This document shows, one piece after another, positions 11,947 through 23,000 of a stretch of 64,000 bases of DNA. Numbering within the stretch: position 1 is the first letter of the stretch; each line of letters starts with the position of its first letter. Below the pieces are notes generated by a model. That model searched no databases. It was not told the DNA's origin and saw only the letters and a program-made list of their open reading frames with translations. The translations under genes and the position numbers were made by a program. The stretch is from Aptenodytes patagonicus (lineage: Eukaryota; Chordata; Aves; Sphenisciformes; Spheniscidae), in NCBI RefSeq assembly GCF_965638725.1, contig NC_134950.1, positions 106,662,802-106,726,801 on the forward strand. Reading direction: 5' to 3'.

Positions 11947-14900
11947 GTAATAACTGATACGGTTTTAGTCTTTTTATAGGAAAGGTGACTCTTCAAAACA
12001 TGCAGTTAGAAAGTGTGTGCTGATGCAAAGGTAAGCTTAAAAGTAGAAATACAGGAAAATCCAGGGATGAGGAAAAAGTTAAGACAAATTTGTCATGTCG
12101 ACAATATCTTGCACGCAGCGCATACCATTTCCAAACAGGCCTGTCAGCAAGGTAGATGTGTTCCTTCTTCAGACAGCCCTAAATTCCGGCCTCTTCTCCC
12201 TCAGCCCGTAGCCACTTACTCATTCTACTTGTTCACTGCAGTCTTGCTTTTCAAGTTTTATTAAAAGGAGATATTTTCAAGGACGCTTGCAACGTGTCTT
12301 TGCCAAGCTGACATGTATCTGAGTCACTAGGAACAAGCTGTCCAGAAATCTGTCCACCATGCTCTGTGTTTCTTTTCCCCACCAGTTTTAGTGTGTCTGC
12401 AGGACACAGCTGGGAATCGTATTTTGGCTTACTGAAAGTCTTGATGACACTACAACTGACTCATCAGTTGCGCCATTCATTATTTACAATATAGGTGACA
12501 TCCGTGGCACTGCCAGTTTCATAAGCCCTGCTGATGAACCACCATGAGTAAGAAGCTGCGTTGCCGAGGTGCATTTCAATGGCGCAGTAATCTGTACTGC
12601 AGGCAGAGAGAGATGATGGGCAGGTGTGTGATGTACATCAAAGGGAGGTTGCTGCTTTGGCCTTGCCTTCCTTGTCTGCCAAAGAGGGGCTGGATATGTT
12701 TCTACCCTAAGCAAGAAATGTGTCAGATGTCATGTGTCAGATGTCATGCTGACAGTGCTGCATTATTCACTTCTTGTCCAGCAACACAACAACATTATGT
12801 TACTGCTCCTCTGCTTCTGCCTTGTCTTATGATAAAAAGTAAGGGGGAAAAAAGTAACCAGATGCCAGGACATCATTTACATGACATTTTTCCTTCTTTC
12901 CCCGCTCTCAAAGGCTATCAGATGGCAGTCTCCCGTGACACGGAGTATTTCCCTGCTGACTGGCTGGGGACTGAGGTTTCTGGAGCGACCCTGGGGATCG
13001 TGGGAATGGGCACCATTGGCTACAAAGTGGCTGAGAGAGCCAAAGGCTTTGAAATGAAGATTTTGTATCACAACAGGAATCGGAGGTAAAGCTGATGGAA
13101 AGTCTATTTTGTCACTGCTTTTAAACATTATTTGTACCTTTCTCTGTCAAACTGATATCCCGTTCTCTCCGTGTTAGGATAGGATGATGTGCTCTCTGCA
13201 CTATTGTTATTAAATATTGTGCCAGGAAGCAGCGAGGGCCACAGATCGTGGCCAGGTTCACCCAAAAGTCCAAATCATCAGGTGAGCTCATGGTGATAAG
13301 GCAGGGCGGAGGCCAGACCAGGGCTGAGGGGAGCTGGAGACCAGCCCTGCTGCAGCATCGCTGGGGCAGGGGCTGGCGGCCCTGGGGGGAGCTGCCATGG
13401 GGTCCTGGGATGGGGGGAAGCCCCGGGGGGCCGGACAGGGACAGCCAGGGCTGGTGGTGCCCTCAGGGCCATGACAATAAGTCACTGCCTTATTATTGAC
13501 TCTTTATGTTAAGTGGCAAAGTACATACACTTGCTTCAAGACAGTCATTAATTTCCCAATTTATACAGAAACAAAGTCAGGAAGGAATGGGAGAGATACA
13601 TCTCACTGGTCTCCCCGTGAGTCAGGGCTCGCTGGGTCTTCCTGTCATGTTGGTGACATTGCAGTAGACTGAGGAAAGAAGGAATAGTCTGGGAGGACAT
13701 AACTCCTGTGACTTAGGTGAGGCAGGGATGCAGGCAGAGACATCTTGCCCTTTCAGAGCCAGCTGACAATGAAAAGCCAGACTTGCCAGCCTGTTTGCTG
13801 TCTTCTAGATGAGGTGTACGTGCCTTTCACATATGCCGTGGCTCCCATCAGGCCCATCCCATCCTTTTCTTTTTGCAGGAATCTGATGGGAGCTGGGCAG
13901 TACATCCCCCAACCTTGTCCTGATGGGTATCGAATGCACTGGCAGGTCCTGCAGCATGTGGTTTCAGTGAACCAGCACTGATGCACAGAGCAAGCAGACT
14001 GCTGCTGACACAAATTTCTGAAGATTTAACCCCTGCCCTGTCTTGTGGGTTTCCTCAGGAATTTTCAGATGAGTTACTTTTCACAGGGAAGGAAATTCAT
14101 GTCAAACATCAGCCTCGCTTTTGGGTTGGAAAAGAATCCCTGTTACAACCAGAAGCTGTGACACAAATGCATTTATTTTATTATTTATTCAGTGCATTTA
14201 CATGATACTCATTTCTTACTTTCCATCCCCACAGGTATAGTACTGCACATTTGTGTATCGTGCACTCGGTATTGTGGGAAACAGCTTAACATTTTTCTTT
14301 ACTGAGTTTCAGTCAGATAACCGGCTAACTGCTCTGCACTACAGAATGAAGAAAACAATTAAGAAACCTTTTCTCTAGTGGTGATTTGAACTTTTTCTGG
14401 AGTTTAATTTTGGGTTTTTCCCTTCAGAAACAAGGAAGAAGAAAGTGCCGTTGGAGCTATTTACTGTAAGAAGATAGACGATTTGCTCCAGCAGTCAGAT
14501 TTTGTGTTGCTCTCTGTGAACCTGACTCCACAGACACACAAACTGATTGGGAAGAGGGAGCTGGAGCTGATGAAACCCACAGCTACTCTCATTAATATCA
14601 GCAGAGGTAGGGTGCAGAATAAACAAAACTGCATTATGGTTTGCTGGCATAAAAAGTCCTGGGAAAACCCAACCCTAATATAGAGTCTGTCACTCCGAAA
14701 TTTTCAGTAAATTCTGTGATTACTAGATTATGTAGATGTCCGCGGCCATACCTCAGCAAAACATTTAAGCATTTCCATAATTATGAGCAAGTAGGTCTCT
14801 CAAATGTTAGTGAGCTTGGAGTGTTAGAAGCCCACGTATATTTGTATAATCTCCTACTTAAGCTTTTTATTTATTTAGTGAAGTGTTGTTGCTAACATAC

Positions 14901-15799
14901 ATCAGGGTGGCACAGCCCACTCTGAAATCTGGCACTGTACTTCGTTTTATGGTGCTATGTGCTGCCTTTTAAAATTCCTGAGTGTCCCACTCTGATGCAC
15001 GTACCCAAGCTTCCTCCTCCTGCTTCACCACCCTCTCTCTGCTGCTGCTTCTGCTTTGTGAACATCGCTCGCCCTGCTGTTTGCTTGACCACCATGCCCA
15101 AAAGGATGGTGAGAGAACAGTACGGAATATGAAAATATTCCTTCTTACTGTAACCCAGGTCTGGTTGTGGATCAGGATGCTTTGGTGGAAGCCCTTCAGA
15201 ACAAAGTTATTAAGGCAGCTGCTCTGGACGTGACATATCCTGAACCTTTGCCAAGGTAGGACATTTATTTAAGTTAAATATAAATGAGTGTATGTGTGTG
15301 GTTCAAATTAAGTACAAGTTTGTGAGCATGTGAGAAGTAACATAATTTTGTTAGTAGGAGTACATGATGTATGTGCACTAGTCCTACTGAAACGATGTCC
15401 CCAATCCTTCCGTCCTTGCCAAACAAAATTCACACTGACTCATTTGGAGGATTTGTTGCATTAAAAAAACACAAGCTAGGCAGCAGTTTGAACTCTTCTG
15501 AGTATGGGTTATGCAATTAGTTTTTATTTTTAATTATTATTTTAAATATTTCCCTGTCTCCCTTCAGGTGACAAAATGACAGATGAATGCTCTGTGAGTG
15601 ACTAGCTCAGTATTTCTTTTCCTTTCCCAGGGATCACCCTTTGTTAAAGCTGAAGAATGTTATAGTAACTCCTCACATTGGAAGTGCCACCAAAAAGACA
15701 CGCCGCCTTATGATGGAAAACATGACGGAAAGCATACAAGCGGGTCTTACAGGTCTTCCTATCCCTAATGAAGTATTCTTTAAAGCGGCCTGCATTTAA
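11565..15799 (+). CDS. D-2-hydroxyacid dehydrogenase, glyoxylate/hydroxypyruvate reductase-like, 5 coding exons
   Basis: Exons 11565-11946, 12914-13085, 14428-14606, 15159-15255 and 15631-15799 join in phase to 333 codons (332 residues plus stop), the usual length for this family. All introns are GT-AG. The first exon starts three bases after an acceptor, at the only ATG that opens the domain. Visible motifs are the Rossmann loop GIVGMGTIG (about residues 156-164), INISRG with the substrate-binding Arg (about residue 244), the DVTYPEP segment carrying the catalytic Glu, and VTPHIGSAT with the catalytic His. The family reduces glyoxylate, hydroxypyruvate or related 2-keto acids with NAD(P)H in the cytosol. 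The protein resembles vertebrate proteins annotated as GRHPR-like or probable 2-ketogluconate reductase, so the exact substrate is not decided. The gene lies between a dead paralogue and RBFA on the same strand. Confidence 0.92.
12914..13085 (+). CDS. Dehydrogenase coding exon 2 (NAD(P)-binding loop)
   Basis: Encodes [16 protein letters not shown] and the GxGxxG loop GMGTIG, ending in YHNRNRR. The acidic residue expected for NAD preference after the second strand is replaced by NRNRR, a basic run more typical of NADPH-using members; cofactor choice is inferred. Donor AG|GTAAAG, phase 2. Confidence 0.9.
13200..13470. other. GC-rich block inside dehydrogenase intron 2
   Basis: About 270 bp of G-rich sequence (GGCCCTGGGGGGAGCTGCC and similar) contrasts sharply with the AT-rich intron around it. 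It is followed by ATGACAATAAGTCACTG. It may be an inserted repeat or a local GC island. I recognise no family and no coding potential. Confidence 0.4.
14428..14606 (+). CDS. Dehydrogenase coding exon 3
   Basis: Encodes [20 protein letters not shown] to LINISRG. The final Arg-Gly is the conserved substrate-carboxylate-binding position of the family. Acceptor CCCTTCAG, donor G|GTAGGG, phase 1. Confidence 0.9.
15159..15255 (+). CDS. Dehydrogenase coding exon 4
   Basis: Encodes [16 protein letters not shown] and [13 protein letters not shown]. The Glu of YPEP corresponds to the acid that polarises the catalytic His. Acceptor ACCCAG, donor AG|GTAGGA, phase 2. Confidence 0.9.
15631..15799 (+). CDS. 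Dehydrogenase terminal coding exon
   Basis: Encodes [19 protein letters not shown], which contains the catalytic His, then the C-terminal helix and [14 protein letters not shown] before TAA at 15797. Acceptor TTTCCCAG. Confidence 0.92.
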
Positions 15800-15971
15800 T
15801 GTTAATGCCATTAGTGTGTATTCTGGTGTAAGGAAACAGTAATTTGATCACTCTTCATGTAATTATCCCATGTGTGTTATACAGATAAAATGTATAATGC
15901 ATGGGTTTAATTTATTGAAATAACCAGAAGTGATTCTGCGTGGAAAACTGCAGTATTTTGTCATGAACTTC

Positions 15972-15977
15972 AATAAA
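15972..15977 (+). terminator. Poly(A) signal AATAAA of the dehydrogenase gene
   Basis: AATAAA lies 173 bases after the stop codon, giving a short 3' UTR. Transcription would end roughly 550 bp before the RBFA start codon. Confidence 0.8.
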
Positions 15978-16369
15978 AAACTCAAGAGTCCATAGTCTTG
16001 CATCGGTGTAATTTATTTTGCTCGCATCCTCTTAAAATTGCCCATCAATGTAAGGATGTTTAAATTGTATTCTAGTGCCACCGACAAACTACGTGGCACA
16101 GCAAAACGCTGTCGGTAGGTTAGACCGGCTGCTCCTGACGCTCCAGCAGCAAGGCTTATCTGTGGGGAACAGTCTGCAAGGCCTTTGCTGGGGTAGCCCT
16201 TTAATGGAAACGCAGCAACCAGGTTTATTTCCACTTCCAAGACAACTCGCTTATCCAAATAACAGAGCCTGCGCATAGCTACGCCTGCACGGAGCTTGGC
16301 ATAGCTATACATAGCGTGTGTATGAGTTTTCCCCCAGCCTGGGCCCTGAGGCTCGCCTGTGCCCGAGGG

Positions 16370-17060
16370 CAGCTCAGCCTCCCTCCTTCCCTCCCGGGGC
16401 CGGCAGGGCCACCCACAGCCGCCCGCCGGGGCGGCCCTTACCGCCGCCTCCGCCGGGGCGCCGCAGGCCCAGGCCGCCGCGCCGCGAGGGGGAGCAGCCG
16501 CCGCCGCGGGGAGCTCCACGCCGCCGTGCCGGGCCGTGCCGCTGCGGCGGCATGTGGGGCGCACGGGCGGCCGCGGCTGCGGCGGCGCGGCGGGCGCGGG
16601 AGGCGGCGGTGCCGCCGGGGTGGTGCCGGGCGCTGCGCAGCTCTGCCGCCCTGGGCGGCTCCAGGGACCTGCTGAAGAAGATGCTCCGCAAAAAAAAGTA
16701 GGTGCGGAGGCGCCGGCCGGGCCGGGCCGAGCCGGGCCGGGGGGCTGGCGGGCAGCGGGCCGTCCCGCCGGGCTGGGCCCCGCTGCGGGGTGAGGCGGCC
16801 GGGGCCGGCCGGGCGGGCTGCCGGGCCTGCCCTGCCTCCGCCGGCGTGGGCAGGCTGTGCTGCCGCGGGCCGCCTCGCCGGGCCTGCCTGCGACCTGGTG
16901 AGCGCGCTCCACGCTCCCGGCCCGGCCGGGCCGTAGCCCCCCTGCGCCCGCACCGCCGGGCCCTGGCGGGGTGGTTTGTGAGCACTGGGCGAAGCTGTGT
17001 GAGAGGGGTTGTGGGGCTCGGGTCGCTCCCGTCTTCCCGGTAGCATGGGGGAGAGCCCGA
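16370..17060 (+). promoter_or_regulatory. RBFA: CpG island promoter of RBFA
   Basis: Dense CpG begins about 180 bp before the start codon and continues through exon 1 into intron 1. It is separated by the AT-rich dehydrogenase 3' UTR from the upstream gene, so RBFA has its own promoter. Open frames on the minus strand here reflect base composition. Confidence 0.75.
16552..16697 (+). CDS. RBFA: RBFA exon 1 (mitochondrial targeting segment)
   Basis: Encodes MWGARAAAAAAARRAREAA and a stretch ending SRDLLKKMLRKK. The donor AA|GTAGGT lies within a run of lysine codons; phase 2. Confidence 0.85.
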
Positions 17061-20000
17061 GTCGCCCTACGAGCAGCACCTCCGGTGCCCGTGGGCCTCT
17101 GGTAACGCTGCTTCGGTGCAGTGCCAAGTTACACCGATCTGTAAAGAAACCCTGGGGTTGTTCTGTGTTCCCCCCCCGCCCCCGTGCGCAGCCTCAGCCA
17201 CACCGCACCCGGGCCTGTAACCGCCGTGGGGAAAAGTACTTGCAGATGTGAAAACCTGGGTGTTGTGTCGTGTGCCTTCAGGCAGGTGACGTTTTAGTTA
17301 CACAGGGAACCAACGGGTTTCTCTGAGCTGCTGAAAGGTAAAGCTGATTCCCTTTCCTTTTTCCAAAAGAAAGAAGTTTTGGTATGACAGCCCTACCCTG
17401 GGATCTAAAATGGTAAGTGCAAGCTTTTTAAGGTGCCGTGTTTATCTGTGCCAGGAGGAACAAGCTTGTGCTTCTGCCATTGTGTCTAACTTTGGGAAAA
17501 GCATTTTCTGGTGGAGGAATAGCAGGATTTTGTGAACGAGCACTAGAGCTCCAGTTTCACTATGACATGCCAGGATTCCTGTCAAGAGAAGCCGTTGGGT
17601 TCCCCATGGCTGTTTCCTCTTCTGTGCTGATCTTTCATCCGCACAGGCACCAACGCTCTCGTGCATGCTCTTGAGCCCATAGCGGAGAACTGATCCAGAT
17701 TAAAACTTTCGTTTACCAGCTTAGTTTTACGGAAAACAAGTTTTCATGTTTGTTTTTCAAACAAGCAATGCTTTTCAGTTAATACACACTGTATTTTAGA
17801 AAACTGATTTATTGAGCTGTATAACTTGCTACAAAATAATGAAACTAAGAAACCTTGACTGTAATACATGAAGGTCAAAGATTTTGTGAACAGAAATATT
17901 CTTTATTGAAACACCTGATACATAAGAGCTATATAAAGCCATCACAGCTTCAGTAATGGCATTCTGAGAGCATACTTAGTGGAGTGCACAAAACTCTATA
18001 TAATTGCCTAATACAAGTTTGTAACTATTGATTAATGTGTTGGGTTTGGTTGTTTTTTTTTTTTTTTTTGAAGATGTATAAACCAACCAAGTTGGCCTCT
18101 GTAATGAAAGATGACCAGACAAAAACTAGGAAAGAAGATAACATACGCTGCAGAGTCTTGAATAGTCTTATTCATAAAGCTGTTGCAGAGATGATGACTA
18201 CCTGTGAAATTAATCAAGAACTTTATGATCTCAAGCTGGAAATCTGCAAGGCAAGTGCCAAAGCTACAGCTTGCGTTGAGCCGCTCTGACTACACCTTGA
18301 GGTCGGCATGGCGCACCAAAGGAGCTTCTCTGGGTGTTGTGATGTGTGCAGGAAGAGTTTTACTGCATTGCTTTTGATGTGGCACAGCACAGCAAGATGA
18401 GGCTCTGGATTCACTTTGCACACTAGGAGAACTTTGCCACTGTTGTACCTGGCTTAGTAGACCTTTGCCACTATCATGCAAATGCAACTGAGGCCAATTA
18501 AGTGGTGATTCTCCTGGTACGACTTTTTTTTTTCCTGTTACTCAGACATGTACTATTTGCCTTGTCCTTTCAGAAGGAGGAGCCTGGTTTTACCAATGTA
18601 AGTGTATCTTTCCAAGAGTCTTTTCTTTGTGCAGCTGTGTGGGAGTTGATACCTCCTTGTGTCCCTCACCAGCATCATTACACAGGCAGAAGACCTAAGT
18701 GGGGCATGAGCTTGGTTCAAAAAAAAAGGCAAGCCTAAGAAAACGGCTTTGGCAAGCAAGGTTCCAGAAAGAATTGGAATTTGTACCTAATTGTAGCTAG
18801 TGTTGTCATAATTGATGGGTTTGAAAGGGATGTTAAAGCTCTGATTCAGAAACTAAGTCAGTCTCCACATTCTTGTTTGTAGTTTTTTCTTCTACATTTG
18901 CTGTTTTGTTAAGATTAAATGATACCAGTGTTTGGCTTAAAAGCTTGATGGACTTAGCTTTGTTAGAAGCATGGAAAAAAAAATTGCACCCCATAGCTGC
19001 ATGTAGGACAAGGGGTTTGTCATTTATGATTGAAACAGATGTTTTTGCCAGCTGAATTCATTCTGTCTTCAGGCAAGTGATTAAAATTACATGGGTAAGA
19101 TGAATCTCTTGGCTCTATATGTGCAGTATCCTTCAAATAGTATTTTTTTCTCTCTGGGGCTTTGAGGATTGCTTGTCTAACTCGAATGGCATGTCTGCAC
19201 ATAAAAATACTGGCTGGTGTAGGCAAGCCACAGCACTTCCAGGAGGCATGGCTGTAAATGAAACAACTTATAACGTGAGAGAGGGAAAGAAACAGCCTTC
19301 TTCCAAATATAGTGCAGATTTTATTATAACTGCGTAGTGCTTAGTGTTCGTGCTGCACTGGGATGTGGCTGAGATTCAGTCCTGCTTTACTCTTGAGCTG
19401 ATTCTGGTCCAATATCGTTACTTCCGTTATCAAAAGAAATCTTCTAGTAGGCTTTCTGCAATCCATCAGAATCTTTTTCGGTATCAAAAGTTAAAATTAC
19501 ATAATAGTAATACAGATAAGAATTATGCTTCCGGCTTGATACATCAAACTTTTATCCACTAGATAACATTACTCATGTGATGATGAAGAAATGGCTTGTG
19601 TCAGATTAGGTTGTTTATGTGCTTACATTAGACTCAGTGTGGGAGATAGGGAGGGTTAATCCTGCAGTAGATGCAGCCAGTTAATGATCACTGTAGGGTT
19701 TGTTTTTTTTTTAATGAGTGATGGGTTTCCTGAGGCAAGAGGTATCTGGTGGTGGAAAAAATTAGTATCTACTTTGGTTTTTGGAGACAGTCCATTCTGC
19801 CCTAGGAAAGAGTAGCACTGTCAACAGCAGACTGTGATGCAGTTTTCACTCCTGGGAATACTCCGATGGAGTTGTCTTTTTCTGCTAACGTCTGTAGACA
19901 CCTGTCTGTTTGCAGAGTTGGTTTCTGGACTAGATGACCTCTGAACTGTGTCTTCTAATGGGTAGTTTATGCCTTCTCCTCCCTCTTCCTCAGCTCCTTT

Positions 20001-23000
20001 CTTTGGTTGAGCCAGATAGGTTATTAGAAGTTTGCTGAGTGTACTCTCATAGTGAGAACCTGTTCTGTAAGACGCTGCTAGATGTGATGAACGACGGTTA
20101 TAGAAATCTTTCAGAATCCAATTTGTGTTTCAGAAATTTATTCTTCAGGAAGATTGTCAGTCTATCTCATGTGTGCTTTGGCCCCTGCACACCATGCCTT
20201 TTCAATTGCATGCACGACAGTTATGAATATTATCTGTTAGTGAGCTAGAGCACTGGAGGTTCCCAGCAGGCTTTAGAGCTGGAGAGACTCTTACATTACA
20301 GTGGCAAGGAGGGTGTCCTCTCTTCTGTCAATATCAAAACCAAACTCTGGGTGACAACAAACCAGGCAGTATCACAGGTCCTTCTTTCGCGGAAACTTAC
20401 ACTTTCAACTGTATTCCAAAACAACATGCCATAAATTGTCATTCTGGACTATTTGTGATGGTAGCACCATTGCATTGGCTAAATGTAGCACTGTCAGTAA
20501 CATACAGGCTTCTCGTCCATTTAATTTCAGTTGAAGGGGAGATTAGGCAGTGACTTGCCTAAATAAAAAAAAGTCCTTTCAGGTACTGAGTGTAAATCTT
20601 ATTTGGTGTTAAACTCTACCTCTATAAAGGCACCATGTAATTTTGGTTCTTAAGAGATTCTCCTAAGAATTTACATATCCAGTTTGGGTCACTGTATGCT
20701 TATTAATGAATTAGAGACTTGTTGTATATGAAGCGTGTGTATATATAATTTTAAAGAAACGTTTTGTCTTTTTGCAGGTGTCCCTGGCATCAAACTTTTC
20801 AGCGTGTCGTGTGTACTGGAATCCTGCTGCTACTATGGAGAAAGAAAGTTATGTTGAAAGCGTACTGCGGAAGAGTGCTCCACGTATAAGGTACTGCTAT
20901 GGGATAAACAGACCACTTCATAAATTCATAGCCATGTACTAGTACCATTCCTTAAGTATTTCTAACAATCTCTATCTGACCTGTTAGGATGCTTTAGGTT
21001 TTTAGATATTTGGAGTCGGAGCATCTCCTGTGATGAGCCTCACGGGGAAGGATGACTGTGTCAGACGAGCTGTGTATTCTCCTGCTGGAGCACAGCTGGC
21101 TTATTTGGCTTCTGTGTTTTCCTAGGATTGGACTGGGCTGAGCAGAAAGAAAGAGGAGTTTGGATGAAGTTTCACTTCATTGTACTAGTGATGGTGGGCT
21201 GGACATGCTGTGCACAACAGTAGGCCAGAATATGATGCTGCACAAGAGGACTGGCTATTACAAGTATCTCTTTACAGATACATACAGATTTGGGCAATTC
21301 TGATCGCTAGGGACAATTTGGACCTCCAGAAGGGATGACTGATATTACAGAAATTCTTCACAATACTGATACCAAAAATAAATGTCGGGATGCTACCGTA
21401 TATTGTGATGCTTTTACACATTTTTGGCAGAGGGTCCAGTGAGTTTTCAGGATATCATAGAGATTTTTGTCTCTCCCTCTTTCCTGGGCTTACCCTCTGC
21501 TATCCAGCCAGTCTGTTGGAGGATCAGGACTTCACCCCATGGGGAAGGTGGCATTGAAGCATACTTGTAGAGCCATTTCCTTTCCCCTGTCTCCCTAGGC
21601 TGTGTAATTCCTGCTCCAGCACAGTGCGCTCTTCTACTCCCAACAGCTTCCACTCTTTGAGAAGAAATGTTGCTGGCTGGGAGGAAGATGAGGGGAGCCC
21701 TGTCAGTCCTTCCTGCAGCTAACATGTAGGACTAGTTGACTTGCCCTGCTTGTGAGGGCTCTATCCCCCACTGCTCTCACCCCTACAGTGGGGATAAGGA
21801 AGCCAAATGAAGTAGGGAAAGACCTGCGCCAGCCTGTGCATATATATAGGAGACAAATCTGGTATCATAATACTCAGTGGGATCTGCAGCTAGTAGTTTT
21901 TGTATGTTATATATTCAGAGCTGGGGTTCTGCGGTGATGTATTGCTTAGCACTAACCTGAATGGATACCTGTCAGACTGTGAGTTTTGCAAACCATATCC
22001 TTAAATTTGCAGTTCTGCTGGAATTAATTTAACATATTTTATCTGTCCTGGAGGTGCTATACTGTTACTCATACTGGTGAATGCTGTATTTTTGCCAGGT
22101 ATCTTCTGATGAGTCAGCAGATTGTAGGAAATGTACCCCCAATAGTATTTGTAAAAGACAAAGAAGTTGCAGCCGTAAAAGAGGTAATTGTAATCTTTGA
22201 CTCAATGTACGAATATAATGATATGCAAACATGGTGACTTAGCATACCATAATGCTTAGGAATACCTCAGGAGAGAGCTGGTTATTCAGTTGCTTTACCA
22301 ATCTACATTAAAAATCAGTCTTTGTCTATACCCTTTCCTCTTCATGTTCCAAAGCGTTTCAGCAAAGAATCTTGAGTAAGACTGATGCTTATATACAATG
22401 TAAAAGAATCCTTGTAGCTATCACCTCGTGAACTTTTTTGATGCTACTATTAACATTTCTGAAGTGAAGTTTTCAGAGAAGCTTGTAGGCCAGATCATTA
22501 GGCCAATAAAGAAATCCTTAAAATTGTAATTTCATTGTTTAGGAATAATGTAGGGTAGGCAGTTGTCTGTTGTCTGGTATACATGATTATAGAAATGAAG
22601 TCTGCGGAGGTGTCTTCCATATTTTAAATGTTACGTGTTTTTAAAATGCCATTGAATCTAATCAGTGATTTTTCAATTTTTTTTTTACCCCAACCTTTTT
22701 CCACCTGTGAATTGTTAAAATGTTTCTAGGAGGGTGCAGATCTTTGCATAGAGGATGTAAGCTCACTGATACTACTTTTTTTTCACTTTTAAAATTTTCT
22801 TTACCATTTCACATTTTCTGTCAAGGTGTGGATAGTTTTAACTCGTTGAATTATTGCTAGAGTAATTATGTTTTCTAGGAATTTGCTGTCATTAGGACTG
22901 TGAAGTGAGATCTCTCAAACAGTGAGATTTCCAGAAGAAAAAGATGACATCAATGAGTGGAATTTCATGAAAAACGTCTCCTCAAGCTGTTGATGTGAAT

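Noticed and set aside
16013-17127. Minus-strand frames of 200-299 codons over the RBFA promoter
   Set aside because: Same compositional effect; no recognisable domain and they overlap the RBFA first exon on the opposite strand.
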